A program made the position numbers and the translations under genes. 64,000 bases of DNA from Trematomus loennbergii (lineage: Eukaryota > Chordata > Actinopteri > Perciformes > Nototheniidae). A model generated the notes under the pieces. It searched no databases and was not told the DNA's origin. It saw only the letters and a program-made list of their open reading frames with translations. Positions 1-10,205 of the stretch are shown here, in pieces (within the stretch, counting starts at the first letter, position 1; every line of letters begins with the position of its first letter). The DNA lies in assembly GCA_012861695.1 (NCBI GenBank), contig JAAOOA010000066.1, positions 1,762,419 through 1,826,418 on the forward strand, in the 5' to 3' direction.

Positions 1-199
1 TCAGCAGGCGGTGCTTTCACTGAGTTGATCTCTTAGCCTGCAACCTAACCTGCTCCGGAGCAGGTTAGCCGCTCAGCATAAGTTACCATGGAGATCTAGC
101 CCGCTAAAAAGAGAACCAGCGTCGTAGGACCGGAAAGCCCGAGTTTTCCCTGAAGTTAGCCCGCTCAGCGAAAATCCGGCTTCGTAGTACAGGCCTCTG
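1..199. mobile_element. Right end of a PIF/Harbinger-like non-autonomous element
   Basis: The sequence up to about 199 matches, base for base over long stretches, the right end of the complete element at 34002-35193. It ends in the same terminus (GTAGTACAGGCCTCTG here, GTAGTACAGGCCCCTGG there). The left part lies outside the window. No coding capacity is visible. The superfamily is inferred from the terminus and the 3-bp duplication of the other copy. Confidence 0.6.
45..68. repeat. 24-bp perfect palindrome inside the PIF-like element
   Basis: A perfect inverted repeat with core CCTGCTCCGGAGCAGG and flanks CTAA/TTAG. The sister copy at 35057-35080 is also perfect but has flanks CTAT/ATAG, so both half-sites differ in a matched way. 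It could be a subterminal protein-binding site or a hairpin; that role is inference. Confidence 0.75.
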
Positions 200-520
200 T
201 TGTTTAAAGAACATCAACTGCAGTCGTATAAAAAACAACACCTGTGGTATAAAGAAGAATATTGTACCAGGGCTGAGAGACCAGGTGGTTTTACAGTAGC
301 TTTTATGAGAGACAATTATTGAATGGAAATAAATCCTGTAAAAGCAGAGTGAGGCACAAGTTCCCCTACTTCCACGGTTCATGGAAAAGGGAAAAAAAGA
401 TATTGTACATGGAACAGAAATGTAAGTATAGAGAACAACACTTGCTTGGTGTAGAACAACATCTGTAAGTTAAAGAACAACACTTGTAGTATTTCGAATA
501 ACACCTTTAACACCGTGACG
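200..520. repeat. Degenerate 21-25-bp tandem repeat
   Basis: Variants of a unit like GAACAACACYTGTRGTATAAA recur near 208, 233, 432, 453, 474 and 495. The copies are strongly diverged and are interrupted between about 260 and 425. It resembles an old minisatellite or an internal part of an element; no gene is seen. Confidence 0.45.
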
Positions 521-867
521 CTAAAATCGGGTTTCGACTTTTGACCTACATCCAGGTAAAGTTGTTTGTTTTTTAAATAAGTGTTAAGCTGCAGACCTGT
601 TGCATGCTGACACAGGATATGAAGGTGACTAATGATACTCCAGTTGTTGTGTTCTTGCATAACAAAAACTCCAGCTACCACGTGTTTAATGGATAAAGTG
701 TGTCCAGTGTTTGTTTATGATGCAGTTGTGTCCACAGTAATGAGCTTGCAGACCCTCGGGGAGCGAGTCCAAAGCACAATGAAAGGAGCAGGTGCGTTGG
801 GAATACTCCAGCACAACCATGCTTCTGATTTGATGAATAACTCCAAAGGAGCCAGGAGTGTGTATAC
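521..867. other. No gene recognised
   Basis: Single-copy-looking sequence between two simple repeats. The open frames here run into the (CA)n tract and have no domain. Confidence 0.5.
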
Positions 868-1020
<153 letters not shown>

Positions 1021-1196
1021 AGCAGGCATCACTTAAGTGTGTTTAAGAGGAAAACACTTCACTGATTTCAAAGACAAATCCCCAGTTCTGGTCTCATCTA
1101 GAGGAGGAATAACTGATGTGTTTACGGAACTCTACAGAAACTCTTCTCCTCTGGTATGTGGCCAGAAATAGCTTCACAGATATCTTAAGATATATA

Positions 1197-1587
1197 TTAA
1201 AGCGGCTGGACGATAAATGGTTTAGTGTTCGGTCATTGCTGAGGGGGCTGCAGCACCCCCATCTGCGAGGCTCCACTAGCACCCGCAACACCCCCCCCCC
1301 AGTTTCGCCGCTGAGAGTGTGTGTGTGTGTGTGTGAGGAGCTCCACGGATTGGTCCATTTGGGTATGGGCACGTCACAGTACCCAGGATGAAAACAATGG
1401 AAAAAGAGAAATGTCCAACGAGGCGTTCTGGGGCAGCATAGACAGGTCTTTTCTGTGTTAGAGTTTTACTCGCTACAGGGTGTACTTTGAGGGTTTGTGA
1501 CTCTGCACACCGTTTACATGCAGAAAAACCTTCATAACACACAAGGGGACGGGTAATAACCGGAAAAGCATGACATGGGACCTTTAA
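1197..1587. mobile_element. Putative TTAA-flanked MITE
   Basis: The right end, read in reverse, begins TTAAAGGTCCCATGTCATGC, a start I recognise from teleost TTAA-type MITEs. A TTAA at 1197-1200 would give a 391-bp element. The left terminus (AGCGGCTGG) matches the right one poorly, so the left boundary is uncertain. A short (GT)n lies at 1317-1334. Confidence 0.4.
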
Positions 1588-2019
1588 AATGTTTTCTCAA
1601 TTCCCACTGTATCAAATGAATACAAACCACCTTATCCATCTTGAAGAAGTGTTGGATCTGTTTCCCCCTCTAGCCAGCAGCATGTTTCTCACATGCTCTT
1701 CATCCTCAACGCATCCAATAAATCTGAGCAGCAATGGTGGACATCTGGAGAATCTGGCACTGTCTCTGTCCATGAAAAGCTGCTCTCCATCTTTAACTGC
1801 CCACAAAAGAAACCAGGTGGCCTTTATTCTTAGTGTTGTCCTCCTTTAACCGGTTAGTATTCAAACTTGCTCTTATTTGTTTCATGGCCTTTTCAGCCAG
1901 AATCTGATTTTGAACATAGTAGATGGGTAAAAAGTGTCAATGGATGATTCTGCTTTGTACCTTTTCCTAATCAGTCTACAGCGGGAACAGGCTATGGATT
2001 TTAATATTTGTAGGTGACC
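1588..2019. other. No gene recognised
   Basis: No domain or repeat structure is seen. A short phrase at 1993-2019 (TATGGATTTTAA..TTGTAGGT) recurs at about 3764-3793, on the other side of the adjacent MITE. Confidence 0.4.
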
Positions 2020-2339
2020 TTAAAGGTGGGGGATGTAAGTTTGAGAAACCGGCTCGAGATCGCTAGAATTTGAAAATACACAACCGGAGAAAATCTGCCA
2101 CTTCCTTATAGAGATGGCAAATCCGGATCCTTTTACGGACTCAGGGTCTTCTGAGTCAGTCATTGAAGAGATCCGGATCATACGAGTCATTTGAGTCATA
2201 TGAGTCAGCATCACCAAGACCGTAGAAATCCTATCGGTGAAACCGAAAAGTTGATGCATTTCACGAGCATATTATTATTCCATATATTTTGAATATATAT
2301 AATATATTTGTATTATATATATTATATAATATCTGCATG

Positions 2340-2505
2340 TATATTTTCTATTTCGACATGTATATTTTATATTTTATTTTATTTTTCTTTCTATTCTTGT
2401 ATATTTTGTAGTTTTGTTTTATTGTAAAATGCCTTTTATGCTGCTGTAACAACAACAATTTCCCAATTTGGGATCAATAAAGTACTATCTATCTATCTAT
2501 CTATT
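2340..2505 (+). repeat. LINE/SINE 3'-tail fragment with (ATCT)n
   Basis: The string CAATTTGGGATCAATAAAGT followed by ATCT repeats (2485-2504) is the type of 3' tail seen on fish non-LTR retroelements. It sits inside the hAT element. Only the tail is present, so the family cannot be fixed. Confidence 0.5.
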
Positions 2506-2603
2506 AAACTGACGTTATATTAACCTCCGCTACACAGTGTATTTTGCTTTAATAAAAAATGTTGATCACAAAAAAAAGGGTTATTTTGCGATTTGGCAAA
2601 TCT

Positions 2604-2960
2604 GAGTCTGCTGTTGACTCGTGCATGAGGACGAGTCTGCTGGATCTCTGGATCTGCTGCTATATACGGCTCCGAGTCCGCACGAGTCTGCTCTGCTGTG
2701 TGTTGCACAGTGAGTCAGGATTTGCGAATCTGAGTCTGCTGTTGACTCGTGCATGACGACGAGTCTGCTGGATCTCTGGATCTGCTGCTATATGGTTACG
2801 GCTCCGAGTCCGCACGAGTCTGATCCGCTGTGTGTTGCAGCGAGTCAGGATTTGCGAATCTGCGAATCTGCGAGTCTGCTGTTGACTCGTGCGGGAGCCG
2901 GGTGCTGGAGGAGGGGCTATGCTCGTGCACATGACGAGTATGGATCTCTGGATCTGCTAT
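2604..2960. repeat. Tandem repeat, about 128-140-bp units
   Basis: Units begin with GAGTCTGCTGTTGACTCGTG at 2604, 2732 and 2872. The first two are full length and the third is partial. The third unit is preceded by an extra GCGAATCT duplication. The array lies in the interior of the hAT element. Confidence 0.85.
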
Positions 2961-3602
2961 GCTATTACGGTTAGGAGCCGTCGGCTCCTCTGAGTCCCCA
3001 CGAGTCTGCAGGAAGTTTCACTGATCCGCGTCCCCTCCCCTGAGCCAAACGATCACTTCTGGCAGGCTATCCTGTATACTTGCTAAAGGGTAGAGATGGA
3101 CTGGGGTACGTTGTAATGTGATTTTACATGTTATAAAGAGAGTAGCGAGTGACGCAATTTATAGTTTTAATTTGTACGTCACACCAAGTGTGGGACTCAA
3201 GGACTCGGGTTAATGGAGAGGGGAGACTCGTCACGACCAGCTCATTTCTAGGATCCGGGTTAATGATCCGGATGAATCAGGACTCGCCCATCTCTACTTC
3301 CTTACAGAGCCCCTCCTCCAACACACACGAACGCGCACAATGACCAATGAGGCACGAGATAAGTTGTGCAAAGATGCAAGGCTGACAGGCAGGTAGGCCA
3401 TCCAGTTATTTTAGCCGGGCCGGCTAAAATGATTGGTCGTGCTTTTTACAGTACTACGGCTTCCACAGATGACATTTTTTATGGATTTTTTGTCAAAGCA
3501 CTTAAGATATTCATTGCTATCGGGATGTTAAGAGCATTCCATGGAATATAACAAAAAGTGTATCTTGAGCCGGTTTCTCAAACTTACCTACCCTACCTTT
3601 AA

Positions 3603-4592
3603 TTATCTTAGATGAGACCAAACTAGACCAGATTTCAAGGTCCCAGAGCATAACAAAGTTTGAATGGGAACTCATTTCTACCAAAGAAATACTCCCGGGT
3701 TCCATGATGTTGGATAACTATTGCTACTTGTAGCTAATTATCAGCCTAGAGTGGAAACACTGTATGGATTTTAACACTTGTAGGTAACCTACATTTTCTA
3801 GTCTAGATTCCTATTCTGTAACATGACGTTTGGCTAGAGCAGAGCACAAATATATTTATCTTTACATGGATATGATGACGAACTGTTTTTCAAACAAAGA
3901 AATAGTCCCAGATATAATGATTTCTGAAACTAGATTGCTACCTGTGGCTGTAGTTCCTTCACTTGCAGCATAATCTCCTTCCCTTGTCTCAAACGTCATT
4001 TTCCTTCACATGGTGCCAAACCTGCAACTCATTGCATTCACCTGGTTCATCTTCATCACCTGCCGCTTATCCCCCCACCTGGTCCCTTAAATGCAGATCA
4101 TTTGACTCAACTGGTGACACACCCGCAATTAATTTCCTTCATCTGGTCCTTCACCTTTAGTTTATTCTCATCACCTGGCCCATAACTGGAAACAGGTTCA
4201 TTAAACTTCGCCCTTAAATGCTCTATAATATGTCCTTCCCTTGCTTTCTTTACAGCCTTGGGAATAAACTGTAATATCATTTTGTTTAGTTAGATTTGTT
4301 AGGTCACTAACTCTCGCTGGGATTCCCACATTACCCCATTACTTCAAACTTTGGATTTGACATCAACTACTGTTGTATTTAATTCTTAACAATTAAATTG
4401 CCAATTTCTTTCACTGTTTCTTTGTAACTAGCTCATGGATGCACTTTAGATCTTCAGTAGTTAGTTCCAGAGAACTAGCCTTGGATAGTTTTCAATTTGC
4501 ACCAGAGGCCCAGTTTAATGTTACACATTTTCTGCTGCACTTTTTATGAATTCCTCAGTGCTGTTTTTTTTTAACATTTTGAACAACTTATC
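3603..4592. other. No gene; degenerate CACCTGGT-rich tract
   Basis: Between about 3960 and 4200 the phrase CACCTGGT or close variants recurs every 35-50 bases, often near TTCATC. This may be an eroded minisatellite or part of an old retroelement. The rest is AT-rich with no recognisable domain. Confidence 0.35.
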
Positions 4593-4786
4593 TTAACCCT
4601 TGTATGGTATTCGGGTCTGTGGGACCAGTTTCAATTATTTAGCTAAAGAAAAATGATATGATGAATTATTTGTTCAAACCCACACTCAAAGGCCTTGGCT
4701 CATTTTCTGTGAAGAACATATATCAGAACACATTTTCAATGACCACCCACTGTACCCCCCCCTACACATTTACATACAGGGTGTTC

Positions 4787-4899
<113 letters not shown>

Positions 4900-4983
4900 C
4901 CCACTCTATCCCAGCTGCAAATTTGGGGCAAGACACAATAAATAAAGCTTTGCCAGTTTGCGTCCTTATCACAACTGATCAAG

Positions 4984-5606
4984 ATGGCCAAAAGATTCTC
5001 TGCTCAGAGGGCCTTGCAAAATATTCTGGAAGAGAGAGAACTATTTTATGATGATGTAGAGCAGCGGTCTCAAACTCAAGGCCCGGGGGCCAAATCCGGC
5101 CCGACTTCATTTTATGTGGCCCCGCAAGAGCTTGCGAAGAATATAATACGTTTATTATACGGTTACATGCCACTTTACAGAAGCAGGTTGCCCATAAACT
5201 ACATGTCCCACAATGCATCTTGTTTTGTGACATGCGCACTGAAGAGACTTGCAATTATTTGCCCTGGACTTCTGCTTTCAGACGTAGTTAATTACTAAGT
5301 TATTATCCTATCCGATAATAATCCAATTCAGAGGCAATAATGTAATATAATACATTATTTTATATATATATTATATATTTATATAGTTACAACCTTTGAG
5401 TGCAACCTTTATGCGAATGTGGCCCGCGATAAAATTGAGTTTGACACCCTGATGTAGAGGAAGAGGAAGAGGTTTCAGAATGTGAGGATCACATTTCTGA
5501 GAAGTCAGAGTCTGAGAGTGACTTTGAAGAAGAGGATGAGATTGAGCATCAGCAAATAAAAGACGAGACACAGGACGAGCCGGTCTGCGGACAAAACAAC
5601 GAGTAG
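4984..5606 (+). pseudogene. piggyBac transposase N-terminus, split by a hAT MITE
   Basis: The frame opens at ATG 4984 (MAKRFSAQRAL...) and reads into an acidic stretch. It is broken at 5062 by the hAT MITE and resumes in the same frame after 5459 with a Glu/Ser-rich stretch, then stops at TAG 5604-5606. A short acidic N-terminal region is usual for piggyBac (PGBD) transposases. The DDD catalytic domain and C-terminal Cys-rich finger are missing, so no active enzyme can be made. Before the insertion only a truncated protein of roughly 75 residues would have been encoded. A host origin is unlikely because the frame sits between piggyBac termini. Confidence 0.75.
5062..5451. mobile_element. hAT MITE (390 bp)
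   Basis: Termini CAGCGGTCTCAAACTCAAGG and (complement) CAGGGTGTCAAACTC, with a perfect 8-bp duplication ATGTAGAG at 5054-5061 and 5452-5459. The phrases GGCCCGGGGGCC and GGCCCGCGATAAAATT are typical of this abundant teleost hAT MITE. It interrupts the piggyBac coding remnant. Confidence 0.93.
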
Positions 5607-5823
5607 CACTTGAATTCATGAATGTGATCTAACAAATGTAAAAGGGCAAATATGAACCATCTATGCTGTTTATATTGCTTGTAATTAAGATGAAGTAAAC
5701 ATCTGTTGAGTATTTGAACATCAAATAGTTTGATTGTGTTGAATTGAAAGCCAAAAAGGCAGCGGGTCCACCAGACCCACGAACACTGGCTGAGTAACAA
5801 TATGAACACCACACAAGGGTTAA

Positions 5824-6715
5824 AAGATGACAATGAGGTATGAAAAAGTGTAGAAAAACAGTGCACATTACTGCTTTTGTAGTTTTTTTTGTGACTTCTG
5901 TTCTGTATTATGTCTTATTGGAAATTGCATTCTTTTATTTATTATATGTATTTAAGCTTCCCCGCCTGTGATATTTCTTGTTTTGTGTTTTTTTACGGCA
6001 CCAAAACCCCTAGCCGTAGCTTGGTTCCCATGATTACATGCAGTGCAAAAGGGTCCTCCATCATGGGAAGTCGCTGAATATAAACAGTTTGCTTTCTGAA
6101 CTGTTGAAAAGAAAGTGAGACAGAGCAAAAGAGAAAGCGCATAAAGGAGGAGAGCGTTTCATGTTCTCTGACAGGAATCAGCGCAGGGGAATAGTTTGAT
6201 GAAGAGCAGGAACACCCTTCATCCACAGGCCTTTCTGAGGAACTGGACATGCCTAATACACATCACAGTATCTCTCTCATTTAGGAGCTGCTGAAATGAC
6301 AATAGCCGGGCCTCGGAACCTTCACAGGAGAAGAAGCGTCTCCATGGAGGAAGTTCTTTTTGATTGAATTGTGTGCCTGGAAACCTGCCTGCATCTTGTT
6401 GGAGCGGCTTGAGTTTGACAGCTTGTCAAGAGCACAAAATGAAAACATGCAGTGTATTATAAAATCACTTAGTCTTCGTTTGAATGCTTTTAGAGCTAAA
6501 GACAGATGTGCATAGCAACAAGTGGCTATGATAACACTGGACTGAGTCTTTGTGGTTCCTGGGATCACAGCTGAACATTTACAGACATGTTGTACAGGGC
6601 TTCAGAGTGACCTTCCACTACAGCTAATGACTTTGATGAATTTCATGGCAACAAATGAAGCGTTTGGATTTTGAAAACTTTGATTTTATATGAATAGTTA
6701 GATAATAAAAATATC
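5824..6715. other. No gene recognised
   Basis: AT-rich sequence without domains, terminal repeats or simple repeats that I can identify. Confidence 0.4.
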
Positions 6716-7128
6716 AGAATCAGAATTCGTTTATTCGTCCCACAGAGGGAAAATTACATTATTACAGCAAAAGTAAGATAGAGACAAAAAATGAAACCCT
6801 CTAAGATGAAGGTCATGCACATAATATATATATATATTTTTTTTATTCTTTTTATTGGCTTTTTGACAGACATCACAATTACAACACAGTAGGTACACAC
6901 GTAGAGAATGCACATAATATTTAAAATACAAATTATACGTTTTTCCAATTTACAAAGTGCACATTCGGTAGAAAAGTAGCAGCAGCTGTATTTATTAAAT
7001 AACATGTAGATCGTAGTGTGGTAAAAGGTAGATAACAGAGGTACAATTATGTTCTGTAATGCAAAGTTACTTACAGAATTGTTCCAGTATTACAATTGTC
7101 AAACTAAGAAGTCTATAATCAAAATAAT
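6716..7128 (-). repeat. Probable LINE 3'-end fragment
   Basis: The start, AATCAGAATTCGTTTATTCG followed by TCCCACAGAGGGAAAATTACATT, resembles the reverse of a fish non-LTR element tail (GGGACWAATAAA type). Related wording is found at 17082-17410 and near 32650. No reverse transcriptase segment is visible. Boundaries are approximate. Confidence 0.4.
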
Positions 7129-7620
7129 TAGGGCTGTCAAGTTAAAAAAAATTAACGCCACTAATTATTTTAACGCGATTAACGCATGTGTATTTTTTGT
7201 CCTCGGCCGCCCCGTAGTTTCAGAGCGCATCGAGTTTAAAATACCATCTACAAGCTGATGCTGACAGCCGCGCTCCTGCCGCCTGCTTGTGGCAGACCAC
7301 ACTTCCACGCTCACCGGCAGGCCCGGACTGGCCATCGGGAGGACCGGGAGGGTGTGTATGTGTGGGGCGACTCGCGCGAGCGAGGCACACCTTACGTGTT
7401 GTTGTTGTTAGCATCTGGTGCTAGCTAGCTGCGCTAACGGATATAAGGAGCTGTTTCAATGACATTTCGCCGACAACTGCGCCGAGCACTTGACTTTATG
7501 CAGGCAGCCAGACAGTGGGACATTGTACGAAAAGTCAGCACACTCAGCACGGATAGTACGCGCAACATGATTGCAGCTCCCGTTCGAGCATATATGCCTT
7601 GAGCTGCACATACTGTAGCT

Positions 7621-7698
<78 letters not shown>

Positions 7699-7982
7699 TA
7701 TTATTGTGTGAGAGAGGTTCCAGGTTGAATTGAGGCGAATATTTGTAATGTTCAGGTTGTTGTGTTTAATATTCATGAGAATATTTGTCATTGTTCAAAT
7801 GATAATAAACAAACATATAAAGCATATTTGTCCACTCATATGTTGATAAGAGTATTAAAAACTTGAAAAATATCCCTCTAAGGTACATTTAGAACAGATA
7901 AAAATGTGCGATTAATCGCGATTAACTATGGACAATCATGCGATTAATCGCGATTAAATATTTTAATCGACTGACAGCCCTA
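7129..7982. mobile_element. hAT element, ATTAATCGCGATTAA family, copy 1
   Basis: Termini TAGGGCTGTCAAGTTAA and (complement) TAGGGCTGTCAGTCGATTAA, with an 8-bp duplication AAAATAAT at 7121-7128 and 7983-7990. Subterminal arrays of ATTAATCGCGATTAA palindromes lie on the right. A (CA)n tract occupies 7622-7696. Copy 2 at 39793-40735 is in the opposite orientation and shares the interior. No complete transposase. Confidence 0.93.
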
Positions 7983-8043
7983 AAAATAATGTTAACTAGG
8001 TAAATCTGGCACATCAGTGTTATTGCACAACAGTGGTGTCTTA

Positions 8044-8892
8044 GGCGCCGTTTACACAAGGAGAAAACTGCTTGTATCTGCATAGTTTCGCGTGCGTATA
8101 GCCCTATTATTTACACGAGGCCGATAGAAACTGACCCCACAAACGATAACGGGTCCCAAGGTGGATAGATTTGCAAACGAAACGCTCTGGGGGGTCAACC
8201 GAGTCCGTGTAATCACCTCTATACGAATATTTCCTGAAAAAATAACGATAGCCCCACCTTTCCCCACCTCTCCTGCTCACTGCTGTAGCATGGCTGTGTT
8301 AATTAAACGCACAAGGGGTTCTTGAATGAAATAATATTATAAAAGGCAAACCAGAATTGTTAACGCCCAATATACTCCTTAAACAAAATAAACAGAGTCA
8401 GATTTCATGCATTGATCCATTATATTGACAAAGGAGGATCTCACCCGGTGTTTGTAGAGAATATCTCTCTGAGCGAGTCCTCTCCACGGAGACGTGCTCC
8501 TCCTCCTGTCAGTAGCTACTGCTAGTGCTACTGCTACTGACCATGCTACAGATATTAGTGCAAAATATACAGCTCCTCTACCACAACCATCAGCAACAAG
8601 TGGACATGGAGAATTACATGAACTACATGTTGCTAAATCCACGGCGGGGCGTAAACAGAAGGGTAGCCATGGCAACATTGCTGCGGGGCTGCTGCGGAGT
8701 CTTCTTCACTGCTTTTGGTGTATTTTGTGGCGGAAGTTACAGCGCCACTTACAGTCCCGGCATATGTACTACAGCGTTTCCAGCGGTCTCGTTTGAACAG
8801 ACACGTTAAATGAAACGAATGCATGTGAACGGAAGACTTTTTTTGAATATGCATACTGTGCATAAACGCAAACGTTCCCGTGTGAGCGGGCC
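8044..8892. mobile_element. PIF/Harbinger-type MITE
   Basis: Termini GGCGCCGTTTACACAAGG and (complement) GGCCCGCTCACACGGGAAC, flanked by a 3-bp duplication TTA (8041-8043, 8893-8895), as expected for PIF/Harbinger. It carries a segment (8652-8785) shared with the TTAA element at 39723-41644. No transposase. Confidence 0.75.
8652..8785. repeat. Segment shared with 41248-41359
   Basis: From TAAACAGAAGGGTAGCCATG to the end of GTACTACAGCGTTTCCAGCG this stretch aligns with 41248-41359, with a 22-bp length difference and scattered substitutions. The two host elements have different termini and duplications (TTA here, TTAA there), so the segment has been shared, captured or independently inserted. 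Confidence 0.8.
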
Positions 8893-8895
8893 TTA

Positions 8896-9891
8896 GTCTT
8901 TGTTTGTTTTGCTTTATTTTTGTTAAAATAGTGCCTACTTGAAATGTGCACAGCTTTCAGGAGATGTTAGGACTCAAACACACCTTCAATGAACCCACTG
9001 GGGAGCCACTCTGATGTTCAAAAGCCATGGACGTCCTCCTGTGCTGTCTCCTGTCATCACCTGAGGTTTCCTGCCACCAATCTCTTTGTTCTCCAATAAT
9101 TCATAATTACATTTTAGCGCTGAGAAGACTTTTAAAGTGCTCAAAAAGATTGTAATTCAAACTTCATTTTCTGAGGGTCATCAGCACCAAGACCATTGAC
9201 ATTACGCATTCGGGAACTGGATGTTCCAGAATGTTCTGGTCCTAAATTGATGGTGTCAATAAGCTTCTGGGCTACCTGGATTCGGTGAATGCAGTGGCGC
9301 TGCAAGACACTCTGGGGGCCCCAGGCAGAAGAGACATGCCGCCCAAACATCCAGCACAACCGATCGTTGGCTACCACATACTAAGACATTTTGTTCTGCA
9401 GGATAGTCTACACATATTATCAACACTTTATAATTGTTGAAGTGTAAATGTAATTCATAGTGTTAAAAAGCCTTTATACAAACTACATCATGCTTAGCCT
9501 ACATGACAGGTCACCACTGCTAAGCTAAAGGCAGCTATGTTCAGCGTTTAGTCACTTGCTAGCAACCGCTGTTTTAGCTTTGGGCATTCTCCAGTGGGGT
9601 ATTTACTGATGTATATGTTGTAAAACAAAATGATGACAGATCTTATTTTCAGCATCTAACCAAAAATCATGCTAAAAAAATGTTTTCTCCGAGAAGAGAG
9701 AATCAGAAGTGCTAAAATGCTAACTTAATTCTGGGATTTAGAATGTATTCCTTCAACACTGTATGGAACGCTGTTGGAATGTACCGTTTGGATATTCAGA
9801 GCATCAAGAATGTGTGAGAGTTTTTGTTTGCCATACTATTTAATAAAACACCTAGCTAGCTAACTAGCTTACATTTTCTTTAGCTCACAAC
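8896..9891. other. No gene; possible hAT terminus fragment
   Basis: At about 9292-9330 a CAGTGGCGCTGCAAG..GGGGGCCCCAGG string resembles the beginning of hAT elements like that at 24074, but no partner end was found. The rest is unremarkable. Confidence 0.35.
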
Positions 9892-9896
9892 GTAAG

Positions 9897-10205
9897 TGTG
9901 AGCCTCTCTGCTCACACAGGGTTCAAAGAGGGACGGAAAGAGCAGGGTTTGGGTTTAACACAGGCGTTTATTAGCACCAACACAAAGTGTACAACACGGG
10001 TTGCAAAACGTTGCCCGTGTGGGCTCCTCCACAGGTCCTTCGGCGACCTCCCAGGATCCTGCCTACTGCAAGACAGACCAGAACCAGGTTACCACATGCT
10101 TTTATTCAGTGATTGATTACCTGATTCCGATCAGCTGTCTGGCCTCCGGCCGAGCCACTCCCTTCACACCAGTAACCGGCGCCCTAACCACACCCCGCTG
10201 CCACA
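9897..10205 (-). repeat. 3' LTR of the gypsy element
   Basis: 309 bp, TGTGAGCCTC...GCTGCCACA as read on the plus strand. An AATAAA signal on the minus strand lies at 9967-9972, about 70 bases from the LTR end. The pol frame runs about 40 bases into this LTR before stopping. Confidence 0.95.

Larger units (their letters stand above)
2109..3296. mobile_element. Non-autonomous hAT element nested in the MITE
   Basis: Terminal repeats TAGAGATGGCAAATCCGG on the left and (reverse complement) TAGAGATGGGCGAGTC on the right. They are flanked by a perfect 8-bp duplication CTTCCTTA at 2101-2108 and 3297-3304, the hAT hallmark. The host MITE resumes exactly after it. The interior is a LINE-like tail plus a three-unit tandem repeat. 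No transposase frame is seen. Confidence 0.92.
2020..3602. mobile_element. TTAA-flanked palindromic MITE, copy 1 (split)
   Basis: TTAA at 2020-2023 and 3599-3602 bounds long inverted termini: AAGTTTGAGAAACCGGCTCG on the left and its complement near 3565-3590. Without the 1188-bp insertion and its duplication it would be about 387 bp, the same size as the complete copy at 56932-57317. TTAA duplications and an AGG start fit piggyBac- or Kolobok-mobilised MITEs; no transposase is encoded. Confidence 0.85.

Noticed and set aside
2604..2960. CRISPR-like array
   Set aside because: Units are contiguous ~130-bp tandem repeats without spacers, inside a eukaryotic hAT element.
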